From Buchnera aphidicola (Protaphis terricola) (GTDB lineage: Bacteria; Pseudomonadota; Gammaproteobacteria; Enterobacterales; Enterobacteriaceae): DNA of 64,000 nucleotides. A model generated the notes under the pieces. The model had not been told where the DNA came from, searched no databases, and saw nothing but the letters and a program-made list of their open reading frames with translations. The first letter of the stretch is position 1. Each line of letters begins with the position of its first letter. Below, piece by piece: positions 52,312 through 64,000 of this stretch. The translations under genes were made by a program, and so were the position numbers. The DNA is taken from the NCBI RefSeq assembly GCF_964059145.1, contig NZ_OZ060405.1, positions 372,001-436,000 of the forward strand. The letters run 5' to 3'.

Positions 52312-53991
52312 ATGAATATTAAAATTAAAAAATATAATAATAACTTTATTTACAATATTATTAAAAAAGATTTTAAAAAAAATAAATATTTGTTATTACG
52401 AACTCGTTTTCCACCAGAACCAAATGGATATCTTCATATTGGACATGCTAAATCAATATGTTTAAATTTTGAACTTGCAAATTTATATAATGGACACTGT
52501 AATCTTCGTTTTGATGATACCAATCCGCTTAAAGAAAATATTAAATATATTAACGCAATTAAAAATGATATTAAATGGTTAGGTTATAAATGGAATAAAA
52601 AAATTCATTACTCTTCTGAGTATTTTCCAAAATTATATATATATGCAAAAGAATTAATTAAAAAAGGACTAGCATATGTAGATGAATTAACAAAAGAAGA
52701 AATACGTGAGTATAGAGGTACATTAACTCAAACTGGAAAAGATAGTCCATATAGAAATAGAAGTATTGAAGAAAATTTAACATTATTTAAAAAAATGAAA
52801 AATGGATATTTCAAAGAAGGAGAAGTATGTTTACGAGCAAAAATTGATATGAAATCTACATATATAATTATGCGAGATCCTGTTTTATATCGAATTATTT
52901 TTCAAGAACATCATCAAACAAAAAATAAATGGTGTATTTATCCAATGTATGATTTTGCACATTGTATTTCTGATGCGATTGAAGGTATTACACATTCTTT
53001 CTGTACTTTAGAATTTCAAGATAATAAACGTTTATATAATTGGATTTTAGAAAATATAAGTATTAAAAATCGTCCAAAACAATATGAATTCTCACGATTA
53101 AATTTAAAATATTCAGTTTTATCTAAAAGAAAAATTAGTATACTTATTGAAAAAAAAATTATTAACAACTGGGATGATCCTAGAATACAAACTATTTCTG
53201 GATTAAGAAGAAAGGGATACACACCTTCTTCTATTAAAAATTTTTGTGAAAAAATTGGTGTAACTAAACAAAATAATCTAATAGAATTTTCTATGTTAGA
53301 ATATTGTATTAGAAAAGAATTAAACGAAAAATCTATACGTACTATGGCTGTTTTAGATCCAATAAAATTATATTTATACAATATTGATAATAACTATGAA
53401 GAAACGTTTATTGTTCCAAATCATCCAAAAAAACCAGAATTAGGCACACATAAAATTATTTTTACTAATACAATATATATTGATAGAGAAGATTTTAAAG
53501 AAAAATATGAAAAAAAATATAAAAGATTAAAAATTGGTGAAGAAGTACGTTTAAGATATTCATATATTATTAAAGCAGAAAAAATAGAAAAAGATTTGTC
53601 TGGTAAAATTATACAAATAATATGTTATTGTAATCTAAATACATTAGGAAAAAAACCAATAAATAAAAAAAATCCAGCAGTAATACATTGGATTTCAGTA
53701 AAAAATTCTTTTCCATCAGAATTTAGATTATATGAAAAATTATTTAATATAGATAATCCAGATCAAGAAAAAAATTTTTTATCTTTTTTAAACCCTAATT
53801 CAATAATTATTAAAAATGGATTTATTGAAAAAAATATAAATAAAACTATAGAAAATCAAAATTATAAAAAATTATCTTTTCAATTTGAAAGAATTGGATA
53901 TTTTTGTATAGACTCTGTTGAATCAAAAAAAAATAAATTAATTTTTAACAGAACTGTTAGTTTAAAAGACACATGGAATATAAAGAAATAG
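52312..53991 (+). CDS. glnS: Glutaminyl-tRNA synthetase
   Basis: This class I synthetase charges tRNA-Gln directly. The 559 residues compare with 554. [17 protein letters not shown] near 32-48 contains HIGH, VLSKRK near 267 replaces the usual MSK motif, and DDTNP near 73 is intact. The two C-terminal beta-barrel anticodon domains are present. It stands divergent from the tRNA cluster that includes tRNA-Gln. Confidence 0.98.
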   Translation: MNIKIKKYNNNFIYNIIKKDFKKNKYLLLRTRFPPEPNGYLHIGHAKSICLNFELANLYNGHCNLRFDDTNPLKENIKYINAIKNDIKWLGYKWNKKIHYSSEYFPKLYIYAKELIKKGLAYVDELTKEEIREYRGTLTQTGKDSPYRNRSIEENLTLFKKMKNGYFKEGEVCLRAKIDMKSTYIIMRDPVLYRIIFQEHHQTKNKWCIYPMYDFAHCISDAIEGITHSFCTLEFQDNKRLYNWILENISIKNRPKQYEFSRLNLKYSVLSKRKISILIEKKIINNWDDPRIQTISGLRRKGYTPSSIKNFCEKIGVTKQNNLIEFSMLEYCIRKELNEKSIRTMAVLDPIKLYLYNIDNNYEETFIVPNHPKKPELGTHKIIFTNTIYIDREDFKEKYEKKYKRLKIGEEVRLRYSYIIKAEKIEKDLSGKIIQIICYCNLNTLGKKPINKKNPAVIHWISVKNSFPSEFRLYEKLFNIDNPDQEKNFLSFLNPNSIIIKNGFIEKNINKTIENQNYKKLSFQFERIGYFCIDSVESKKNKLIFNRTVSLKDTWNIKK

Positions 53992-54091
53992 AAAATATAA
54001 TTTTTATATATTAAAAATTTTTAAAATTAAATTAATACAATTAAATAATGCAATTAAAGATTATAGTCTTTAAATTACTTTTTTATTTTAA

Positions 54092-57056
<2,965 letters not shown>

Positions 57057-57092
57057 TTAAATTATTTTTTATATAATTAAAAATCTTATAAA

Positions 57093-57128
57093 GAGAATCA
57101 GGTATTTAAAAAAATGTACCTGTTTCTC
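57093..57128 (+). terminator. Hairpin terminator after eno
   Basis: A 12-position stem (GAGAATCAGGTA / TACCTGTTTCTC, one T-T mismatch) has a 12-base A-rich loop, in the space between eno and queE. The downstream strand is AT-rich without a pure U tract. It may terminate or stabilise the eno mRNA. Confidence 0.65.
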
Positions 57129-57167
57129 ATATAACTTAATTTTAATCGTAAATATATGGAAAAAATA

Positions 57168-57820
57168 ATGAAATACCCAATTAATGAAATTTTTGAAACT
57201 ATACAAGGTGAAGGTTATTATATTGGCACACCTTCTATTTTTATTCGATTTCAAGGGTGCCCAGTAGGTTGTATATGGTGTGATACTAAATATACATGGT
57301 CTCATTCTATAAAAGAAAAAATTTCTATTAATGAAATGGTAAATAAAAAAAAAATAATAAAAAATGGAGTTTATTAAATATTGAAGATATATTAAAAATT
57401 ATAAAAAAATGGACTTCTAAACATGTAGTGATTACTGGAGGAGAACCATGTTTATATAATCTTATAGATATAACAAAAATTTTAGAAAATAATGGTTATA
57501 AATGTCAAATAGAAACAAGTGGAATTAAAAATATTTTATGCTCCTTGAATACTTGGATTACTTTATCTCCTAAAAAAAATAAAAAACCTACCGAAAAATC
57601 TATAATAGTTTCTAATGAAATAAAATTTCCTATTCTTGAAAAAAAAGATATCTTTTATATATATGAAATATTATCAAGTATAAAAGATAATAAGAAACGA
57701 ATGATTTACTTACAACCGGTTAATCAAGATAAAAAAGCATTAGAAATATGTTTGAATTTATGCAAAAAAAATAACTGGAAATTATCAATACAATTACATA
57801 AATACTTAAATATTCCATAA
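57168..57820 (+). pseudogene. queE: 7-carboxy-7-deazaguanine synthase QueE, poly(A) frameshift
   Basis: QueE is a radical SAM enzyme of the queuosine/preQ1 route, acting after Que[21 protein letters not shown] starts at ATG 57168, preceded by GGA; an ATG at 57156 is less likely. The [4Fe-4S] ligands CPVGCIWC lie at 31-38. At A10 (57345-57354) the frame drifts and stops at 57375. With one more A it continues as [17 protein letters not shown] and joins the frame holding VVITGGEPCLYN and the HKYLNIP end. The restored length is about 217 (223 in E. coli). QueD next door is intact, so the pathway may still operate if slippage occurs. Confidence 0.85.
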
Positions 57821-57840
57821 ATAAATTAAATTAAGAACAT

Positions 57841-58206
57841 TTAAATTTCTTTATAAACGCATCTAGATGTACACGTTTCTTTAATCATAACAGATTTTAA
57901 CATTGATAATTTCGGTTTTAAACGATCCCAGATCCATTTTGCTAAAACTTCACTAGTAGGATTTTCTAAACCATGAATATTATTTAAAAAATGATGATCA
58001 AGTTGATTATAAATAGGTTCAAAAATTAGTTTTATATCTTTATAATCTATTATCCAACCTAAATTTTCATTAATCTTTCCTTCAATTTCTAAACGAACAT
58101 AAAAAGAATGACCGTGTAATCTACTACATTTATGTTCTTTAGGAAGATTAGGTAAAAAATGTGCTGCTTCAAATTTAAAATCTTGAAATATAGTTGTAAT
58201 TTTCAT
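57841..58206 (-). CDS. queD: 6-carboxy-5,6,7,8-tetrahydropterin synthase
   Basis: QueD turns dihydroneopterin triphosphate into 6-carboxytetrahydropterin for queuosine. The 121 residues equal E. coli. The zinc histidines in EAAHFLP and CSRLHGHSF, the catalytic Cys27 and a DHHFLN segment near 70-75 are present. It faces queE, whose product would act next, with 20 bases between the convergent stops. Confidence 0.94.
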   Translation of the reverse strand: MKITTIFQDFKFEAAHFLPNLPKEHKCSRLHGHSFYVRLEIEGKINENLGWIIDYKDIKLIFEPIYNQLDHHFLNNIHGLENPTSEVLAKWIWDRLKPKLSMLKSVMIKETCTSRCVYKEI

Positions 58207-58215
58207 ATTTTATTT

Positions 58216-59103
58216 TTATAAATTTATATTTTTTTTTAATTGAATATTAGGAAAAAAATTGAATATATTAATAGGACTACCTTTAAATCGCACTTCAAAA
58301 TATAATTTTGATAAATTATTTTTTGAATAACCAATAGTAGAAATTTTTTGATCTTGATTTACTTTTTGATTAATTTTAACAAAAATATATTTATTAAATC
58401 CATACATACTTAAATAATCGCTATTATGTTTAATAATAATAAGTTTTCCATAATTTTTAAAAAAATCACCAACATAAACTACTCTTCCTTTAGAAATAGA
58501 AAAAACAGATTGCCCTTCAAAACCATTGATTTCAATACCTTGTTGATTACTAGAAGAATTATAAAAAAAACTCATATATTTATTCTTTAAAGGCCAACTC
58601 CATTTTTTTTCACAAATTTTATGTTGTAATCCAATTTTCTTATTACAGAAAATACAAAATGTAATTATCGATTTATTTTGATTAAAAATATCATGAATTA
58701 ATATACGATTAAGTAACAATTTTTGTCCAATTAATATTCTGTTAGGTTTTTTTAAATTATTATATCTTATTAATTGATCAAAACTATAATGAAAATTTTT
58801 TGAAATAGAATATAAAGTATCTTTCTTTTTTACTATATAAAAAACATTTAATATGTTTTTTTTTAAAAATTTAAAATAATTTTTACTATTAATAATATCT
58901 ATTTTTTTTTTAATTAATTCACAATTTTTTTTTAAAGATTTATAATATTCTTTTTTTTTAAAATAATATATTTTAAATTTCTTACAATTTAAAAAAATAT
59001 TTTTTTCTCTAAAAAAATTATTACAAAATATATAATTATTATAAAAAAACAATATCAATATTAATAAAAATATTTTTTTTTTAAAAATATTTATTTGCAT
59101 CAA
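58216..59103 (-). CDS. nlpD: LysM/LytM-domain envelope protein, probable NlpD
   Basis: NlpD binds septal peptidoglycan and activates the amidase AmiC. The 295 residues begin with a hydrophobic signal segment (about 9-28). One LysM repeat lies at about 88-132 (VFYIVKKKDTLYSISKNF to GQKLLL), and a C-terminal LytM (M23-like) domain lies at about 190-285. The metal-binding His/Asp residues of active M23 enzymes are replaced (GIEI, SMYGF, YFEVRF), as in NlpD-type activators. The signal end reads YIFCNN, so the residue before Cys is Phe and the canonical lipobox is absent. Its place near ispF fits E. coli nlpD after loss of truD, surE and pcm. Confidence 0.82.
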   Translation of the reverse strand: MMQINIFKKKIFLLILILFFYNNYIFCNNFFREKNIFLNCKKFKIYYFKKKEYYKSLKKNCELIKKKIDIINSKNYFKFLKKNILNVFYIVKKKDTLYSISKNFHYSFDQLIRYNNLKKPNRILIGQKLLLNRILIHDIFNQNKSIITFCIFCNKKIGLQHKICEKKWSWPLKNKYMSFFYNSSSNQQGIEINGFEGQSVFSISKGRVVYVGDFFKNYGKLIIIKHNSDYLSMYGFNKYIFVKINQKVNQDQKISTIGYSKNNLSKLYFEVRFKGSPINIFNFFPNIQLKKNINL

Positions 59104-59218
59104 GTTATACCATTTTATTATAAATAAAAAATATTAATAAAATATATTTTTATAAAATATTTAAAATAGATATAATATATATTATCTTTTATTATTTATA
59201 CAATTATTTTTAATAAAA

Positions 59219-59698
59219 CTACTTTGTACGCTTTAACAACATAACAATTGATTGACAGGAAATACCTTCCTTCCTTCCAATACAACCTACTTTATTAGCA
59301 CTAGTTGCTTTTATACTAATATGATTTATTTTAGTATTTAAATCACATGCCAAATTAGATCTCATAGAAAAAACATAAGATAATATTTTTGGAGTTTCTG
59401 TAATTATAGTACTATCTAAATTAGATATGTAATAATTTTTTAATTTAATTTTTTGCCAAATATTTTTTAATAAAATTCTGCTATCAATATTTTTATATTT
59501 TTTTTTTCTACTTGGGAAAAAAGTACCAATATCACCCATTGCAAGAGATCCTAATAATGCATCAATAATAGAGTGTATTAATACATCGCCATTAGAATAA
59601 GCAATTAAACCTTGGTGATTAGGAATTTCTACTCCACCAATAACTAAAGGATTTGAACTTCCAAATGCATGCAAATCAAATCCATATCCAATTTTCAT
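59219..59698 (-). CDS. ispF: 2-C-methyl-D-erythritol 2,4-cyclodiphosphate synthase
   Basis: IspF closes the cyclodiphosphate in the MEP isoprenoid pathway. The start is placed at ATG 59698 ([13 protein letters not shown]), matching E. coli MRIGHGFDVHAFG. Upstream ATGs would add 18 hydrophobic residues and overlap ispD. The 159 residues equal E. coli. The metal ligands in DLH and the conserved [19 protein letters not shown] and late Thr-Lys end are kept. It follows ispD by 16 bases. Confidence 0.96.
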   Translation of the reverse strand: MKIGYGFDLHAFGSSNPLVIGGVEIPNHQGLIAYSNGDVLIHSIIDALLGSLAMGDIGTFFPSRKKKYKNIDSRILLKNIWQKIKLKNYYISNLDSTIITETPKILSYVFSMRSNLACDLNTKINHISIKATSANKVGCIGRKEGISCQSIVMLLKRTK

Positions 59699-59714
59699 AA
59701 TTATATATATCCTT

Positions 59715-60422
59715 TTAAATATTATATAATTCTTCAAGATAAAATTTAGCAAAAATAAGATCTTCAGGAAAAGTGATTTTAATATTTTTATAACTACCTA
59801 GAACAATTAATGGATTATATCCACAATATTCTAAAGCTGATGATTCATCTGTAATATCAATGTTATTTTGAATTATTTTTTTTAAACAAAATCGTAATAA
59901 ATTAATTGGAAATAATTGAGGAGTTAAAGCATGCCAAATATTTTTTCTTTCAATAGTGTATGATATCTTTTTAGTATTATGACTAACATATTTTATAGTA
60001 TCAGATATAGGTCTTGCTAGAATACCACCTATTTTACTCTTTTTAGTAATAGAAATTAATTTTTCTAAATCTTGATAACTTATACATGGTCGAACAGCAT
60101 CATGTACTATAACCCATTTTTCATGTATTGGTAAAACTAAACCTGATAAAACTGAATTAATTCTTTTATTACCACCTATAACAGAAACAACTCGTATATC
60201 AGATGAAATAGATAATTTTTTAAAATAATTATCTTGTTTATTTAAACTTACAATAACTCGAACTATATTAGGATGTGATAATAACGCAATTAAGGTATAT
60301 TCAAGAATTGTTCTATTTTTAATTTTGATATATTGTTTTGGAATACCAGATAACATTCTTTTACCTACCCCTGCAGCTGGAACAATAGCGACAATTTTAG
60401 GTTGAAAACAATGCTTAAACAT
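59715..60422 (-). CDS. ispD: 2-C-methyl-D-erythritol 4-phosphate cytidylyltransferase
   Basis: IspD couples MEP with CTP in the MEP pathway. The 235 residues (236) contain [18 protein letters not shown] near 14-31 with the CTP-binding Arg/Lys, VHDAVRPC near 105-112 and a C-terminal FPEDLIFAK. It lies downstream of ftsB and upstream of ispF, as in E. coli. Confidence 0.97.
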   Translation of the reverse strand: MFKHCFQPKIVAIVPAAGVGKRMLSGIPKQYIKIKNRTILEYTLIALLSHPNIVRVIVSLNKQDNYFKKLSISSDIRVVSVIGGNKRINSVLSGLVLPIHEKWVIVHDAVRPCISYQDLEKLISITKKSKIGGILARPISDTIKYVSHNTKKISYTIERKNIWHALTPQLFPINLLRFCLKKIIQNNIDITDESSALEYCGYNPLIVLGSYKNIKITFPEDLIFAKFYLEELYNI

Positions 60423-60483
60423 AATTTATACCTAATTTTTATATTTAAAATATAATTTTATTTAATATAAATTTAAAAAATTT

Positions 60484-60684
60484 TTAATCTTTAATATGAC
60501 TATTTAGTTGTTCAATTTCTGATTTTAATTTATTATTTTTTATCTCAAGTTCTTTATTTTTTTTTTTTTGGACAATAATTTTTTTATATATTTTAATATA
60601 ATCTAAAACACCATTTTTACCAATCCAAAGTGAATATTGTAACCAAATAAATAATAAAAATAAAAATATTTTTAATATTTTCAT
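60484..60684 (-). CDS. ftsB: Cell division protein FtsB, shortened
   Basis: FtsB is a bitopic protein that pairs with FtsL and FtsQ in the divisome. WLQYSLWIGKNGVLDY (about 15-30) is nearly identical to the E. coli segment, after a membrane helix at about 3-20 and before a coiled coil at about 31-65. It stops at 66 residues; E. coli FtsB has 103. The C-terminal part that contacts FtsQ and FtsL is missing. No frame downstream continues it, so this is truncation and not a visible frameshift. Confidence 0.88.
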   Translation of the reverse strand: MKILKIFLFLLFIWLQYSLWIGKNGVLDYIKIYKKIIVQKKKNKELEIKNNKLKSEIEQLNSHIKD

Positions 60685-60708
60685 ATAATTGCTCGAAATA
60701 ATTTTTTG

Positions 60709-61332
60709 TTATTTTAAAATATTAGAAAAACATATAATATTTTTTTGATATAAAACTTTAATTATTTTTTTAATATTTTTTTTAAAAGAAACAGTTCCAT
60801 CTAAATAAATATCTGGTTTTTCTGGTTCTTCGTATAATGAATTAATTCCAGTAAAATCAATAATTTTTTTTTGACGAGATTTTTTATATAATCCTTTAGG
60901 ATCACGTTCTTCACATATTTTTATAGGAGTATCAACAAAAACTTCTAAAAAATTATTTTTTCCTAAAATATTAGCAACCATAAATCTTTGTTTTCTATAT
61001 GGAGAAATAACTGCAACTAAAACTATCAAACCTGCATCTAACATTAATTTAGATACTTCCGCAATACGTCGAATATTTTCATTTCGATCTTCAAGAGAAA
61101 AATTTAAATCTGAACATAATCCACATCGAATATTATCACCATCTAAAACATAAGTATGAATACTATTTTTAAATAAAACATTCTCTAATATATTAGCAAT
61201 AGTAGATTTTCCAGAACCTGATAACCCTGTAAACCATATAACAATAGATTTATGAATATTATTTTTCTCTCGTTTTATACGAGTAACTTCATATTTTTGA
61301 AAAATAATATTTTTTTTGAATTGATTATTCAT
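60709..61332 (-). CDS. cysC: Adenylylsulfate kinase
   Basis: CysC phosphorylates APS to PAPS in sulfate assimilation. The 207 residues compare with 201. P-loop GLSGSGKST is at 36-44, followed by DGDNIRCGLCSDL, then FVDTPIKICEERDPKGLY. It follows cysN after 12 bases in the cysDNC order. Confidence 0.97.
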   Translation of the reverse strand: MNNQFKKNIIFQKYEVTRIKREKNNIHKSIVIWFTGLSGSGKSTIANILENVLFKNSIHTYVLDGDNIRCGLCSDLNFSLEDRNENIRRIAEVSKLMLDAGLIVLVAVISPYRKQRFMVANILGKNNFLEVFVDTPIKICEERDPKGLYKKSRQKKIIDFTGINSLYEEPEKPDIYLDGTVSFKKNIKKIIKVLYQKNIICFSNILK

Positions 61333-61344
61333 TTTAATATAAAC

Positions 61345-62769
61345 CTATAATTTATTCTTTATATTCCAATGTGGAAAATATTTTAAAATTAAATTATATA
61401 AATCTAATTCAAAACCTTTCATTTTATTTTTAATAATAATTGATTTATCTTTTTTATATTTTTGAATCATACCTGCACCCACTGTATCATTCTTTAGAAC
61501 ATCAATAAAAATCATATTACCTGTAAATTTATTTATTCTATAATCATCAAATAAAACAGGTTCACTAAATATAACTTTTATTCTACCAATGCTATTTAAT
61601 TGTAATGAATTAGATTCATTTTTTACTAAAGTATTAACATTAATTTGAAATAAGATTTCTTTAATATAAACACGTATTTTTTTACCTGATAATTTAGCAT
61701 TATATGATTTTCCAACTTCTAAAGAATCATTAGACATCCAGACAATATTAATTATAGCTTCCTGAGAAGGTTGAATAACAGAATCAACATTAACAAAAAA
61801 ATCACCTCGACTAATATCAATTTCATCTTTTAATACTATTGTAATTGGTTCACCACAGTGCGCAATTTTTAAATCTTGATTAAATGTTAAAATACGAGTA
61901 ACAGATGAAATAATATTAACAGGTAATATTTTAATTGATTGACCTACATAAATTTCACCAGAAAATAACGTCCCTGAATATCCTCTAAAATTAGAATTAG
62001 GACGATTTACATATTGTACTGGAAATCGAATCTCTTTTGAATAAATATTATTATTTATTTCTATTGTTTCTAAAAGTTTTAATAATGTATAACCTTTATA
62101 CCAAGGCATATAATTACTAGAAAATACAATATTTTCACCTATTAAAGCTGATATAGGAACAAAAAAAATTTTTAAATTTTGAGGAAGTTTTTGAGAAAAT
62201 AATAAAAAATTTTTTTTTATTTTTAAAAAAATTTTTTCATTATAATCTACTAAATCCATTTTATTTACTGCTACAATTAAATATTTTATTCCTAATAATG
62301 TAGATATAAAACTATGTCGATAAGTTTGTTCAGATAATCCTTTTTTTACATCAACTAAAATAACAGATAAATCACAAGTAGAAGCACCTGTAACCATATT
62401 ACGTGTATATTGCTCATGACCTGGTGTATCAGCAATTATAAATTTTCTTTTATCAGTAGAAAAATAACGATATGCTACATCAATTGTAATACCTTGTTCA
62501 CGTTCAGATTGCAAACCATCTACTATTAATGCAAGATCAAGATTTTTTCCTTGAGTACCATGATATTTACTATCTTTTTTTAAAGAAGATAATTGATCAT
62601 CATAAATTTGCTTAGTGTCATGTAATAAACGACCAATTAGAGTACTTTTACCATCATCTACACTACCACATGTTAAAAATTTTAATAATGTTTTTTTCTT
62701 GTCTAAATCTATCCAATTATAAAAATGATCGAAAAAATTTATGTTTTTTGTATTAAAATGAGTGTTCAT
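61345..62769 (-). CDS. cysN: Sulfate adenylyltransferase subunit 1 (GTPase)
   Basis: CysN uses GTP hydrolysis to drive APS formation by CysD. The 474 residues (475) have GSVDDGKST at 35-43, DTPGHEQYTRNM near 114 and NKMD near 168, with EF-Tu-like domains II and III after. It follows cysD after 33 bases. It is intact, indicating a working sulfate-activation complex. Confidence 0.98.
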   Translation of the reverse strand: MNTHFNTKNINFFDHFYNWIDLDKKKTLLKFLTCGSVDDGKSTLIGRLLHDTKQIYDDQLSSLKKDSKYHGTQGKNLDLALIVDGLQSEREQGITIDVAYRYFSTDKRKFIIADTPGHEQYTRNMVTGASTCDLSVILVDVKKGLSEQTYRHSFISTLLGIKYLIVAVNKMDLVDYNEKIFLKIKKNFLLFSQKLPQNLKIFFVPISALIGENIVFSSNYMPWYKGYTLLKLLETIEINNNIYSKEIRFPVQYVNRPNSNFRGYSGTLFSGEIYVGQSIKILPVNIISSVTRILTFNQDLKIAHCGEPITIVLKDEIDISRGDFFVNVDSVIQPSQEAIINIVWMSNDSLEVGKSYNAKLSGKKIRVYIKEILFQINVNTLVKNESNSLQLNSIGRIKVIFSEPVLFDDYRINKFTGNMIFIDVLKNDTVGAGMIQKYKKDKSIIIKNKMKGFELDLYNLILKYFPHWNIKNKL

Positions 62770-62802
62770 TTTAGTTAAATTTCACCTATATTTAATATAT
62801 TT

Positions 62803-63711
62803 TTAAAAATAACCCTGTCTTTTTTTAAATTCCATTGAATTTTTTTGATCATAATCAATAGATCGACCCATTCTTTCACTAGTTTTAGTTATTAGTGTCT
62901 CTTTAATAATATCTTCAAGATTAATAGCATTCGACTCAATTGCACTGGTTAAAGGCCAGCAACCTAAAGTTCTAAACCTTACCATTTTATGCATCACTTT
63001 TTCATTTTTATTAATTTTCATACGTTCATCGTTAATTACTAAAAGAATTCCATTTCTTTCTATAACTGGACGCATAGCAGAAAAATATAAAGGAACAATT
63101 TCAATTTTTTCTAAAAAAATATATTGCCAAATATCTAATTCAGTCCAATTAGATAACGGAAAAACACGAATATTTTCACCTTTATTAATTTGACTATTAT
63201 AATTCCACCATAATTCCGGTCGTTGTTTTTTTGGGTCCCATTGATGAAATTTATCACGAAAAGAATAAATACGCTCTTTAGCACGGGATTTTTCTTCATC
63301 TCTTCTAGCACCACCAAATGCAGCATCAAATTGATATTTATTTATTGCCTCCTTTAACCCCTCTGTTTTCATGACATCAGTATATTTAGAAATATTACTA
63401 TTAAATGGATTAAGACCTAGTAATTTACCTTTCATATTATGATGTATAATTAATTCTAAATTAGAATTTTTCACAATACGATCTCTAAAAGTATACATTT
63501 CTTTAAATTTCCATCCAGTATCTACATGTAATAATGGAAATGGTATACGACCTGGGTAAAACGATTTTTTTGCGAGATGTAACATAACAGAAGAATCTTT
63601 TCCAATAGAATAAAGCATTACAGGATTTTCAAATTCTGCTACAACCTCTCTCATAATATAAATACTTTCTGATTCTAACTGACGTAAATAAGTAGTATTT
63701 TTTTTAAACAT
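62803..63711 (-). CDS. cysD: Sulfate adenylyltransferase subunit 2
   Basis: CysD is the catalytic ATP sulfurylase subunit that forms APS from ATP and sulfate. The 302 residues equal E. coli. The PP-loop [14 protein letters not shown] near 36-49, [27 protein letters not shown] and [10 protein letters not shown] are intact. It forms CysDN with the gene downstream. Confidence 0.98.
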   Translation of the reverse strand: MFKKNTTYLRQLESESIYIMREVVAEFENPVMLYSIGKDSSVMLHLAKKSFYPGRIPFPLLHVDTGWKFKEMYTFRDRIVKNSNLELIIHHNMKGKLLGLNPFNSNISKYTDVMKTEGLKEAINKYQFDAAFGGARRDEEKSRAKERIYSFRDKFHQWDPKKQRPELWWNYNSQINKGENIRVFPLSNWTELDIWQYIFLEKIEIVPLYFSAMRPVIERNGILLVINDERMKINKNEKVMHKMVRFRTLGCWPLTSAIESNAINLEDIIKETLITKTSERMGRSIDYDQKNSMEFKKRQGYF

Positions 63712-63758
63712 TATATTTCCTTAAATCTTTATTATAGAGATCTAGTACTACTATTTTA

Positions 63759-64000
63759 TTAAAATAAAGTCGAATCTTTAAACCATGTTAATTTTTTATG
63801 TAATGAAACTACATCTCCAATAATTAATAAAGAAGGGCTAATAGTTAATTTAAATATTTTATCAATTTCATCTAGACGTCCTATAGTAACTTTTTGTTTT
63901 ATGGTAGTACCCTGACTAATAATAGCTACTGGAGTAGATTGTAAACGACCATTTAAAATAAGCTGTTTAGAAATTTCAGAAGCTTTTAAGGAAGCCATAT
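63759..64000 (-). CDS. cysG: Siroheme synthase CysG, C-terminal end (cut by window edge)
   Basis: The frame runs from a stop at 63759 past the window edge. Its last about 80 residues match the methyltransferase C terminus of E. coli CysG: TPVAIISQGTTIKQKVTIG and LLIIGDVVSLHKKLTWF. CysG makes siroheme for sulfite reductase, which fits a neighbouring cysDNC run. The ATG at 63998 is internal. The residues before it lie outside the window. Confidence 0.9.
   Translation of the reverse strand, partial: MASLKASEISKQLILNGRLQSTPVAIISQGTTIKQKVTIGRLDEIDKIFKLTISPSLLIIGDVVSLHKKLTWFKDSTLF

Overview
This window is a piece of a strongly AT-rich, reduced gammaproteobacterial genome, almost certainly Buchnera aphidicola, the obligate aphid symbiont. 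The evidence is the low-GC coding style (Lys/Ile/Asn-rich proteins, many poly(A)/poly(T) runs), every gene having a close E. coli-type homologue, E. coli gene clusters kept in order but with members deleted, and the absence of mobile elements, phage, CRISPR or strain-specific islands. I see no new multi-gene system. The unusual content is genome erosion: homopolymer frameshifts, lost motifs, truncated proteins and unusual starts.

Layout. 1-13.4 kb: asnS start (cut), pncB, pyrD, uup, trhO, valS, pepA, then argI, pyrB-pyrI and ridA (NAD salvage, pyrimidine and arginine synthesis). 13.4-24 kb, minus strand: the nusA-infB-rbfA-truB-rpsO-pnp-deaD translation/RNA-decay cluster, preceded by tRNA-Leu(GAG), secG and glmM. 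glmM is split by a poly(A) indel. 24-29 kb: ftsH-rlmE and greA. 29.5-33 kb: ibaG-murA and rplU-rpmA-obgE, facing rplM-rpsI. 34-38.8 kb: pheA, ffh and rpsP-rimM-trmD-rplS, in which rimM and trmD carry four homopolymer indels between them. 38.8-46.6 kb: tldD, aroQ, fis, rluD, bamD, alaS, csrA, tRNA-Ser(GCU), tRNA-Arg(ACG). 46.6-52.2 kb: gshA, metK, endA, rsmE, rpiA and a metT-leuW-glnU-type tRNA triplet. 52.3-64 kb: glnS, pyrG-eno, queE (frameshifted), queD, nlpD, ispF-ispD, ftsB and the sulfate-assimilation run cysC-cysN-cysD-cysG (last gene cut).

How it works together. Most genes serve translation, ribosome assembly and RNA turnover. The rest fit nutritional symbiosis: phenylalanine (pheA, aroQ), arginine (argI) and reduced sulfur (cysDNC, cysG), plus pyrimidines, isoprenoids, glutathione, SAM and queuosine precursors. 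Regulation looks stripped. No Phe- or pyrimidine-rich leader peptide was found before pheA or pyrB, and the PheA feedback motif is gone. Intrinsic terminators and a few GC-richer leader segments (deaD, csrA) still stand out.

Most notable points: six poly(A) length changes in glmM, rimM, trmD and queE, which would need transcriptional slippage to give full proteins or else mark pseudogenes or assembly errors; rimM with no ATG/GTG/TTG start; BamD with the lipobox cysteine changed to tyrosine; a short FtsB; and a GC-richer deaD leader.
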